Positions 8,299 to 15,519 of a stretch of DNA of 64,000 nt are shown here, piece by piece; position 1 is the first letter of the stretch; each line of letters opens with the position of its first letter. The DNA is from Christiangramia aestuarii (GTDB lineage Bacteria > Bacteroidota > Bacteroidia > Flavobacteriales > Flavobacteriaceae), in assembly GCF_009735585.1 (NCBI RefSeq), contig NZ_VJVW01000005.1, positions 180,648 through 244,647 on the forward strand, given 5' to 3'. The notes beneath the pieces were generated by a model. It did not search any database and had not been told where the DNA came from. It saw only the letters and a program-made list of their open reading frames with translations. Position numbers and translations under genes: made by a program.

Positions 8299-9264
8299 AT
8301 GCTGAAAGCAGGAGTTCTGGGTGCAGGCCACCTGGGAAAAATTCATCTCAAACTTTTAAATCAGTCTGAAGAATATGAATTAATTGGATTCTATGATGCG
8401 AACAGGAAAAATGCCGAAAAGATCGCTTCAGAATTCGGTTACAAAATGTATAATGATCTGGATAAGCTTATTGCCGATGCAGACATGATAGACGTGGTCA
8501 CTCCTACCCTTGCCCATTTTGATGTCGCTAAAAAAGTGATCTCTGCCGGCAAACACCTTTTTATTGAAAAGCCTATCACCAATACCTATGCTGAAGCCGA
8601 AGAGCTGATAGCTCTGGCCAAAAAACATGGGGTAAAAGGCCAGGTAGGTCACGTAGAAAGATTCAACCCTGCCTTTCAGGCGGTAGCAGATCGCATAGAA
8701 AACCCAATGTTCATCGAGGCTCACCGTTTAGCGGAATTCAATCCGCGCGGAACCGATGTGCCGGTAGTGCTGGACCTGATGATCCACGATATAGACGCGG
8801 TGCTCAGCGTCGTGAAATCTGAGGTGAAAAAGATCAATGCCAGCGGGGTTTCGGTAATCAGCGATACTCCAGACATCGCCAACGCGAGGATAGAGTTCGA
8901 GAATGGCTGCGTGGCCAATCTTACCGCCAGCCGTATCTCCATGAAGAATATGAGAAAATCAAGGTTCTTCCAGCGTGATGCCTATATTTCAGTAGACTTT
9001 TTGGAGAAAAAATGTGAGGTGGTGAAGATGAAGGATGCGCCCGAGGATCCCGACGATTTCGCCATGATCCTTCAGAATGCTGAAGGGATCAAAAAGCAGA
9101 TCTATTTCGACAACCCGGATGTTTCTCCTAACAATGCGATCCTGGAGGAACTGGAAAGTTTTGCCGATGCCATAAATAATGATAAAGAACCTGTGGTCAC
9201 CATGGAGCAGGCTGCCAAAGCCCTTCAGGTTGCCAACCAGGTGATTGCTAATTTTAATGTATAA
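8299..9264 (+). CDS. Gfo/Idh/MocA-family oxidoreductase
   Basis: This protein of about 321 residues is an NAD(P)-dependent sugar-type or related dehydrogenase. An N-terminal Rossmann fold starts at once with GVLGAGHLGKIH, and the family's catalytic Lys is in LFIEKPITN. The C-terminal part is the usual substrate domain, with VGHVERFNPAF and a MIHDIDAV stretch that holds the conserved Asp and His residues. I chose the ATG at 8299 over the GTG at 8281 because a TAnnTTTG box overlaps the GTG and the fold begins directly after 8299. The substrate cannot be told from sequence. The gene lies upstream of a 3-hydroxyacyl-CoA dehydrogenase, but an intergenic repeat separates them. Confidence 0.9.
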   Translation: MLKAGVLGAGHLGKIHLKLLNQSEEYELIGFYDANRKNAEKIASEFGYKMYNDLDKLIADADMIDVVTPTLAHFDVAKKVISAGKHLFIEKPITNTYAEAEELIALAKKHGVKGQVGHVERFNPAFQAVADRIENPMFIEAHRLAEFNPRGTDVPVVLDLMIHDIDAVLSVVKSEVKKINASGVSVISDTPDIANARIEFENGCVANLTASRISMKNMRKSRFFQRDAYISVDFLEKKCEVVKMKDAPEDPDDFAMILQNAEGIKKQIYFDNPDVSPNNAILEELESFADAINNDKEPVVTMEQAAKALQVANQVIANFNV

Positions 9265-9293
9265 TTAAAGAATAAAGACTTTCAACGTAAAAT

Positions 9294-9356
9294 CGTCAAG
9301 CTGAACTCGTTTTAGCTTCCCAGAATTTGAGATCCTGAAACAAGTTCAGGATGACG
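9294..9356. repeat. Intergenic inverted pair of a 28-nt element
   Basis: Copy A (9294-9321, starting CGTCAAGCTGAACT) and copy B (9329-9356, on the minus strand starting CGTCATCCTGAACT) are diverged versions of one sequence in opposite orientation. Each copy can form its own small hairpin; the clearest is ATCCTGAA at 9332-9339 with TTCAGGAT at 9345-9352. Confidence 0.8.
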
Positions 9357-9387
9357 TTTAAGAAAGTCACCATAAAAAACTAATTAA

Positions 9388-10278
9388 ATGAAAAACGTTG
9401 CAGTAATAGGGGCCGGAACCATGGGTAACGGGATTGCCCATACTTTCGCCCAAAGCGGATACAAAGTTCAATTGATCGATATTTCTGAAGACAGCCTTAA
9501 AAAGGGAATGGCGACCATCTCCAAGAACCTCGACAGGATGGTGGCAAAGGAAAAGATCAGCGAGAGCGATAAAAATGATACGCTCAACAACATTACTACC
9601 TATACTGAAATTTCAGAAGGCGTAAAAGAAGCCAGCCTGGTGGTGGAAGCAGCTACCGAAAATACTGAGCTTAAGCTGAAGATCTTCAGGCATCTTGACC
9701 AGAGCACGGCCGAAGATACCATCCTGGCAACCAATACTTCTTCTATTTCTATTACCCAGATCGCCGCTGCGGTTTCCAATCCTCAACGGGTTATCGGGAT
9801 GCACTTTATGAACCCGGTGCCAATCATGAAACTGGTAGAGATCATTCGCGGGTATAATACCAGCGATGAAGTGACCAATATCATCATGGAGCTTTCTAAA
9901 AAGCTGCACAAGGTTCCGGTAGAAGTGAACGATTATCCTGGCTTTGTAGCTAACAGGATCCTGATGCCAATGATCAACGAGGCGATAGAAACGCTTTACA
10001 ATGGCGTTGCCGGAGTTTACGAGATAGATACGGTAATGAAGCTGGGAATGGCTCACCCAATGGGACCATTGCAACTGGCCGATTTCATTGGGCTGGACGT
10101 ATGCCATTCTATCCTCGAGGTGATGTATGACGGATTTAAAAACCCGAAATACGCTCCATGTCCACTACTTACCAATATGGTAAGAGCCGGGAAGATCGGG
10201 GTGAAATCTGGAGAAGGATTCTACGATTATTCTGAAAGCAAAAAAGCCGAAAAGGTTTCCGCACAGTTTAGCAGTTAG
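9388..10278 (+). CDS. 3-hydroxyacyl-CoA (3-hydroxybutyryl-CoA) dehydrogenase
   Basis: This 296-residue NAD-dependent enzyme oxidises 3-hydroxyacyl-CoA in beta-oxidation or butanoate metabolism. The NAD-binding motif VIGAGTMGNGIA opens the protein (about 5-16). ATNTSSISIT and the catalytic His in GMHFMNPVPIMKLVEI (about 138-153) identify the family. The C-terminal domain carries DYPGFVANRIL and the GEGFYDY ending typical of Hbd/PaaH. No other beta-oxidation gene lies beside it. Confidence 0.94.
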   Translation: MKNVAVIGAGTMGNGIAHTFAQSGYKVQLIDISEDSLKKGMATISKNLDRMVAKEKISESDKNDTLNNITTYTEISEGVKEASLVVEAATENTELKLKIFRHLDQSTAEDTILATNTSSISITQIAAAVSNPQRVIGMHFMNPVPIMKLVEIIRGYNTSDEVTNIIMELSKKLHKVPVEVNDYPGFVANRILMPMINEAIETLYNGVAGVYEIDTVMKLGMAHPMGPLQLADFIGLDVCHSILEVMYDGFKNPKYAPCPLLTNMVRAGKIGVKSGEGFYDYSESKKAEKVSAQFSS

Positions 10279-10302
10279 AAATTAGTATTGAGATTTAGAT
10301 AT

Positions 10303-10378
10303 GAGATTTCTCAGTCGCGCTGCAGCACTCCTTCGAAATGACTTGTTATAGTTCATTTCGAGCACAGCGAGAAATCCC
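10303..10378. repeat. Intergenic inverted repeat (cATTTCgag type)
   Basis: Copy A (10303-10342, GAGATTTCTC...TTCGAAATGAC) and copy B (10351-10378), which reads GGGATTTCTCGCTGTGCTCG on the minus strand, are diverged copies facing each other. A half copy of the same kind lies at 25762-25785. Confidence 0.7.
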
Positions 10379-10398
10379 TTTAAAGCAATAGATTTAAT

Positions 10399-11634
10399 TT
10401 GACCATAATACTTCCATTTAAGGCGGTAAGGCCGGCCCGCGAATATGCGGGCCTGGTTGCTTCCCGCTCCTACGAGGATTACAGTGAGGAAGAGCTCAGA
10501 ACACAGCTCGAGTTCAACCCCTACTCTTTTCTCCATATAATAAATCCCGGCTATAAATTTCAGCATGAGATCGGCGGGGAAAAGCGTTTCGGGATGGTGA
10601 AGAACCGCTACCTGGAATTCAAGGAAGAGAACACTTTTATCCAGGACGAACAGCCCTGCTATTATATCTACAATATCAAAACCAGGGAAGCTTCCTGTTG
10701 CGGCATCATCGCGGCGGCCAGTGTAGAGGATTATGAGAAGAACGTGATTCGCAGGCATGAGGACACCATAGCCCACCGCGAAGAACTTTTTAAGGAATAC
10801 TTAAAAGTGGTTGGCTTCAATACCGAACCTGTCCTGCTTACCTATCCAGATAATGAAGTGATCAATGAGCTGCTAAGGGAAAGGATGAAGTCCAGGCCAG
10901 AATATGAATTTGCTACGGCCAACAAGGAGATACATTCACTGTGGTTGATAGACGATCCTGAAAATATTGAAAAGATAAGGCTGCAGTTCGAGGCCATGGA
11001 AAAGCTTTATATAGCAGACGGGCACCACCGCAGTGCTTCCTCCTGGTTACTGGCCAAGGAAAGCCGCGAGAACAATCCCGAACATACAGGAAAGGAAGCC
11101 TATAATTTTTTTATGAGCTACCTGATTTCTGAAAGCAACCTTCGCATCTTTGAATTCAGTAGGCTTATCAAGGACCTTAATGGTCACACCAAGGAAGAGT
11201 TTCTTATCCTCCTCGATGAGTGGTTCCGCATAGAAAATCGCGGGTACGAGGTGTACAAGCCTTCGAAAAAGCATCATTTCAATATGTACCTGGACGGCGA
11301 GTTCTATTCACTTTACCTGCGGAAGACAAATTATGAATTTACCGATTCTTTGAGCGAGCTTGATTCTTATATTCTATATGAAAAGATTTTGAAGCCCTTG
11401 CTCGGCATTGAAGACCTGAGGTATGATAAACGTATTGCCTATATACACGGCCGTAACGACCTTATTGAACTAAAGACCCGGGTAGATAGCGGTGAATTCA
11501 GGGTAGGCTTCGGAATGTTGCCGGCGGGAATCGAAGAAATCAAACAAATTGCCGATGAAAATTTGACCATGCCGCCAAAAAGTACTTATATTGAACCTAA
11601 ATTGCGAAGTGGTCTTACCATCTACGAATTCTAA
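10399..11634 (+). CDS. DUF1015 family protein
   Basis: This 411-residue protein belongs to DUF1015, known from the near-invariant opening (I/L)PFKAVRP and a central YIADGHHR motif (about residue 200). Both are present. The function is not established; in Bacteroidota these genes often sit near serine biosynthesis genes, but none is visible here. The start is TTG at 10399, since an in-frame stop lies just upstream and the conserved opening begins six residues later. The YggS gene follows 66 nt downstream on the same strand. Confidence 0.9.
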   Translation: MTIILPFKAVRPAREYAGLVASRSYEDYSEEELRTQLEFNPYSFLHIINPGYKFQHEIGGEKRFGMVKNRYLEFKEENTFIQDEQPCYYIYNIKTREASCCGIIAAASVEDYEKNVIRRHEDTIAHREELFKEYLKVVGFNTEPVLLTYPDNEVINELLRERMKSRPEYEFATANKEIHSLWLIDDPENIEKIRLQFEAMEKLYIADGHHRSASSWLLAKESRENNPEHTGKEAYNFFMSYLISESNLRIFEFSRLIKDLNGHTKEEFLILLDEWFRIENRGYEVYKPSKKHHFNMYLDGEFYSLYLRKTNYEFTDSLSELDSYILYEKILKPLLGIEDLRYDKRIAYIHGRNDLIELKTRVDSGEFRVGFGMLPAGIEEIKQIADENLTMPPKSTYIEPKLRSGLTIYEF

Positions 11635-11700
11635 GTATTTAGACCCTACAAAACCAGCCTGATCGAATCTATCGATCCTTAATTTCAAAATAAATAAAGG

Positions 11701-12360
11701 ATGGACATTTCAGAAAATATCAAAAAATATAAGAGCGAACTTCCCGAAAGTGTGAAGCTTGTCGCCATTTCCAAGACCAAACCCAACGAAGATCTTATGC
11801 AGGCCTATCGCGCCGGGCAGCGCATCTTCGGGGAAAACAAGATCCAGGAAATGACCGATAAATGGGAAGAACTGCCCAAGGATATAGAATGGCACATGGT
11901 TGGCCATGTTCAGCGGAACAAGGTGAAATACATGGCGCCTTATGTTTCCCTGATCCATGCCGTAGACAGCCTGAAACTTCTGAAAGAAATCAACAAGAGA
12001 GCGAAGCAGAATGAGCGGAGCATCGATTGCCTGCTACAGATAAAGATCGCCGAGGAAGATTCAAAATTTGGAATCTCAGCAGAAGAGGCTAAAGAGATCC
12101 TGAATTCTGAAGCTTACGCCAAGATGGATCATGTTAAGGTGATCGGCCTTATGGGAATGGCCACTTTTACCGATGACGAAAAGCAGGTGAGATCAGAATT
12201 TGAATATTTAAAGTCAGTTTTCGACCAGATGAGAGACCAACACCCCGACCTTAAGGAACTTTCTATGGGTATGAGTGGTGATTATCAGATCGCTGTAGAT
12301 TGTGGCAGCAGCATGGTAAGGATAGGAAGTAGTATATTTGGGGCTCGAAATTATAATTAA
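11701..12360 (+). CDS. YggS/PROSC-type PLP-binding protein
   Basis: This 219-residue protein is a member of the pyridoxal-phosphate homeostasis family. The cofactor Lys is in LVAISKTKP (about residue 25). GENKIQEM, WHMVGHVQRNK and the C-terminal LSMGMSGDYQIA, followed by VRIGSSIFG, are all family hallmarks. It is thought to buffer free PLP and affect amino acid and vitamin B6 balance rather than catalyse a reaction. It sits 15 nt before the exonuclease/GIY-YIG gene, so the two may be cotranscribed. Confidence 0.95.
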   Translation: MDISENIKKYKSELPESVKLVAISKTKPNEDLMQAYRAGQRIFGENKIQEMTDKWEELPKDIEWHMVGHVQRNKVKYMAPYVSLIHAVDSLKLLKEINKRAKQNERSIDCLLQIKIAEEDSKFGISAEEAKEILNSEAYAKMDHVKVIGLMGMATFTDDEKQVRSEFEYLKSVFDQMRDQHPDLKELSMGMSGDYQIAVDCGSSMVRIGSSIFGARNYN

Positions 12361-12362
12361 CG

Positions 12363-12368
12363 AAGGAG
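12363..12368 (+). promoter_or_regulatory. Shine-Dalgarno site before a TTG start
   Basis: AAGGAG lies 7 nt before the TTG at 12376. Strong Shine-Dalgarno sequences are rare in this lineage. Here the site supports the non-ATG start that the conserved YAILDIETTGG opening requires. Confidence 0.65.
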
Positions 12369-12375
12369 AGAATAT

Positions 12376-13749
12376 TTGTACGCGATATTAGACATAGAGA
12401 CGACCGGTGGGAAATACAATGAAGAAGGGATCACCGAAATTGCAATTTACAGGTTCGATGGTCATCAGGTGACCGATCAGTTTATTAGTCTTATTAACCC
12501 CGAACAGCCCATTCAGCCTTTTGTGGTGAACCTCACGGGCATCAATAACGATATGCTGCGCAATGCGCCCAAATTCTACGAAATTGCCAAACGCATTGTA
12601 GAGATCACCGAAGACTGTATTTTGGTGGCCCATAATGCAAAATTCGATTATCGCATATTAAGAACCGAATTCAGAAGGCTGGGCTTCGAATACGAACGCA
12701 AAAGCCTGTGTACGGTAGAGCTTTCCAAAAAACTTATCCCGGGACTCCCCTCTTACAGCCTGGGAAAACTGGTTAGGTCACTTGGAATTCCTTTAAGCGA
12801 CCGGCATCGTGCCGCAGGTGACGCCCAGGCCACGATCAAACTCTTTAAAATGCTGCTTAACAAGGATGATGAAAAAGACATCATGAAGGAGCATGTTCGT
12901 AAGGAACCTAAACGTAACCTTGACACCAAACTGGTTTTTATCTTGGAGGAACTGCCTTCAGAAACCGGTGTTTATTACTTCCATGATGAGAATGGGGAGA
13001 TCATTTATGTTGGAAAATCGCGAAACATCAGGAAAAGGGTGAACCAGCATTTTACCAACGACAATCCTAAATCCAGGGAGATGCAGCGAAAAGTGGCTTC
13101 GGTTTCCTATGAGCTTACCGGAAATGAGCTCATTGCCCTGCTTAAGGAAAACCAGGAGATCAAGGAGATCAAACCAAGATATAATCGTGCCCTGAAGAGG
13201 GACATTTTCAGCCATGCGCTATACCATTCGGTAGATGAAGATGGCTATATAAATTTCAAAATCGGCCGGGCCAGCAAGGCAAAGAACAGCATCACCACCT
13301 TCGGTTCACTGAAATCTGCCAAGAATTCCCTTACAAAATGGGTAGAAGAATTTGAGCTTTGCGAACGCCTCTCCGGTATTCACGGGGGTTCGGGGAATTG
13401 CTTCGCTTTTACCATTAAAAGCTGTCATGGCGCCTGTATCGCTGAAGAAACTCCTGAAGAATATAACGATAGGGCTAGAATGCTTATAGAAAGACATTCT
13501 TACAACAACCAGAATATGTTACTGGTTGGCCGGGGAAGAGAGGTAGATGAAAAGAGCGCCCTGCTTATAGAAGACGGGGAATTCAAGGGCGTGGGCTATT
13601 TTAACCTGAACCACCAGATAAACAACCTGGATATCATCAGGTCTATTATTAACCCAATGGAGAATAATCGCGATGCCCAGCACATAATCCAAAGCTTTTT
13701 ACGTAAAAAACATAACTTTAAGATCATCCATCTATCCATACAGGAATAA
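12376..13749 (+). CDS. DEDD exonuclease fused to a GIY-YIG nuclease domain
   Basis: This 457-residue protein joins two nuclease modules. Residues about 1-165 form a DnaQ-like 3'-5' exonuclease: DIETTG (motif I), the VAHNAKFDYRIL stretch (motif II) and HRAAGDAQAT (motif III) hold the DEDD-type residues. Residues about 195-275 form a UvrC/Cho-like GIY-YIG domain, with GVYYF, IIYVGKSRNIRKRV and the NELIALLKENQEIK helix. About 180 more residues have no helix-hairpin-helix that I can see. The architecture resembles PolC-epsilon-like/Cho fusions annotated as DNA polymerase III epsilon homologues, so a repair role (incision plus trimming) is inferred. The start is TTG, set by the Shine-Dalgarno site. 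Confidence 0.9.
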   Translation: MYAILDIETTGGKYNEEGITEIAIYRFDGHQVTDQFISLINPEQPIQPFVVNLTGINNDMLRNAPKFYEIAKRIVEITEDCILVAHNAKFDYRILRTEFRRLGFEYERKSLCTVELSKKLIPGLPSYSLGKLVRSLGIPLSDRHRAAGDAQATIKLFKMLLNKDDEKDIMKEHVRKEPKRNLDTKLVFILEELPSETGVYYFHDENGEIIYVGKSRNIRKRVNQHFTNDNPKSREMQRKVASVSYELTGNELIALLKENQEIKEIKPRYNRALKRDIFSHALYHSVDEDGYINFKIGRASKAKNSITTFGSLKSAKNSLTKWVEEFELCERLSGIHGGSGNCFAFTIKSCHGACIAEETPEEYNDRARMLIERHSYNNQNMLLVGRGREVDEKSALLIEDGEFKGVGYFNLNHQINNLDIIRSIINPMENNRDAQHIIQSFLRKKHNFKIIHLSIQE

Positions 13750-13781
13750 GCTTCCGGAATTTTTTATACTTTTAACCTACT

Positions 13782-14612
13782 GTGAAAGACCGCCGAAAAA
13801 CCATGCCGCACTGGAAGTTCAAACTTCATGAAGTAATTTATGAAGCTGATACTCCTGCGGGTAAGATTTTCGATATCGCCCTGCTCATAGTGATCTTTAT
13901 CAGTGTGATACTGGTAATGATGGAGAGCGTCACCTCCCTGCTAAATAAGTATGCCTGGGAGTTTTATATAGCTGAATGGGTGATTACGGCCATTTTTAGT
14001 GTAGAATATGTCCTGAGGATTATTGCGATTAACAAGCCTAAACGATATATCTTCAGCTTTTACGGAATCGTAGACCTGCTTTCTACACTTCCAAGTTATA
14101 TCGGCTTTATTTTTGGCGGGGCAAACCTGCTCTTTGCCATCAGAGCACTAAGATTGCTTAGGGTTTTCAGGGTCTTAAAGGTGACACGTTATATTGGTGA
14201 ATCAAGAAAACTGATCTCAGCCCTTAGAAACAGCAAGGCCAAAATCCTGGTATTCCTGTTCGCGGTATTTATTATTTGTATCATCGCAGGTACTTTGATG
14301 CACCTGGTTGAAGGCAAAGGCGGCGGATTTGACAATATCCCCCTAAGTATCTACTGGTGTATCGTAACCCTTACCACGGTTGGGTTTGGAGATATCGCCC
14401 CGGTGACCCCATTAGGCCGATTGATCGCCTCCATTATCATGATCACAGGTTACGGAATCATTGCTGTTCCTACAGGAATTGTAAGTGCCGAATATAGCAA
14501 GGCGACCGATAAACCCATAAGAAATACCCAGGTTTGCCCTAACTGTAATGAAGGGAAGCACCTGGATAACGCCAAGTTTTGCCATAAATGCGGATTTCTT
14601 CTTAATGACTAA
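13782..14612 (+). CDS. Voltage-gated K+ channel-like ion transporter with zinc-ribbon tail
   Basis: This 276-residue protein has six membrane segments. S4 (about 121-137) carries regularly spaced Arg/Lys (RALRLLRVFRVLKVTRY). The selectivity filter TTVGFGD lies at about 198-204 between S5 and S6, indicating K+ selectivity. After S6 the tail holds four cysteines as CPNC (252, 255) and CHKC (267, 270), a likely zinc ribbon. The start is GTG at 13782; an ATG eight codons in is an alternative. The 3' end overlaps the start of miaA by 8 nt, so the two are translationally coupled. Confidence 0.92.
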   Translation: MKDRRKTMPHWKFKLHEVIYEADTPAGKIFDIALLIVIFISVILVMMESVTSLLNKYAWEFYIAEWVITAIFSVEYVLRIIAINKPKRYIFSFYGIVDLLSTLPSYIGFIFGGANLLFAIRALRLLRVFRVLKVTRYIGESRKLISALRNSKAKILVFLFAVFIICIIAGTLMHLVEGKGGGFDNIPLSIYWCIVTLTTVGFGDIAPVTPLGRLIASIIMITGYGIIAVPTGIVSAEYSKATDKPIRNTQVCPNCNEGKHLDNAKFCHKCGFLLND

Positions 14613-15519
14613 TTTTCTTGTTAACATCCTTGGCCCTACTGCGATTGGAAAAACCTCGCTTTCCATAAAAGTTGCACGACATTTCAACACCGAGATCATT
14701 TCAGCCGACTCCAGGCAGTTTTACAAAGAAATGAAGATAGGCACCGCAGTGCCGGAAAACTTTGAACTTGAACAGGCCCCGCATCATTTTATTCAACATA
14801 TTTCCGTGGAAGATAATTATTCGGTTGGGGATTTTGAAAGAGAGGCGATGGCCAGACTGGAGCAACTGTTTGAATCCCATGAACTGGTCGTGATGGTTGG
14901 TGGTAGTGGTCTTTATGTTAAAGCGGTTACCGAAGGTCTGGATGATTTCCCGGAGGTTGATCCGGAAATTAGACCACGCCTGAACAGACACCTGGAAGAA
15001 GAAGGAATAGACTGGCTACAGCAGAGACTTTTCGCCCTGGACCCCGAATATTATAAAACTGCCGATGTACAGAATCCGCACCGCCTCATCAGGGCACTGG
15101 AGATCTGTATATCTACCGGGAAGCCATTTTCAACTTTCCTGAATAAGGAAAAAGAGAAACGAAATTTCAAGACCGTCAGCATTGGCCTTACCGCAGATCG
15201 AGAAAAGATCTACGAACGCATCAACCGCCGGGTTGATATAATGATGGAGAACGGACTCCTGGAAGAAGCTAAGGCCCTATATCCAAAAAGACAGCTGAAC
15301 GCGCTGAACACCGTGGGCTACAAAGAACTTTTCAGGTATTTTGATGGAGAATGGGATCTGGAAACGGCTGTAGCTGAAATTAAAAAGAATAGCAGACGCT
15401 TTGCCAAACGACAGCTTACCTGGTTCAGGAAAGACGAAAACATCAAGTGGTTTGCCTACGATGATGAACCTCAAAAGATCTTTGATTATATAGAGAAAGA
15501 GATCAATACTTATAAATGA
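14605..15519 (+). CDS. miaA: tRNA dimethylallyltransferase
   Basis: This 304-residue enzyme adds a dimethylallyl group to A37 of tRNAs that read UNN codons. The P-loop GPTAIGKTSLS opens the protein. SADSRQFYKEMKIGTA, the GGSGLYVKAVTEGLDDFP block and the NTVGYKELF stretch are MiaA signatures. I start it at the ATG at 14605, because the longer frame only adds residues overlapping the channel's zinc-ribbon codons. Its last 17 nt overlap the 3' end of the convergent HYR gene. Confidence 0.95.
   Translation: MTNFLVNILGPTAIGKTSLSIKVARHFNTEIISADSRQFYKEMKIGTAVPENFELEQAPHHFIQHISVEDNYSVGDFEREAMARLEQLFESHELVVMVGGSGLYVKAVTEGLDDFPEVDPEIRPRLNRHLEEEGIDWLQQRLFALDPEYYKTADVQNPHRLIRALEICISTGKPFSTFLNKEKEKRNFKTVSIGLTADREKIYERINRRVDIMMENGLLEEAKALYPKRQLNALNTVGYKELFRYFDGEWDLETAVAEIKKNSRRFAKRQLTWFRKDENIKWFAYDDEPQKIFDYIEKEINTYK

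Noticed and set aside
9294..10378. Reading the two inverted repeats as intrinsic terminators
   Set aside because: The hairpins lack T runs and their copies are arranged as diverged inverted pairs, which fits dispersed elements better.
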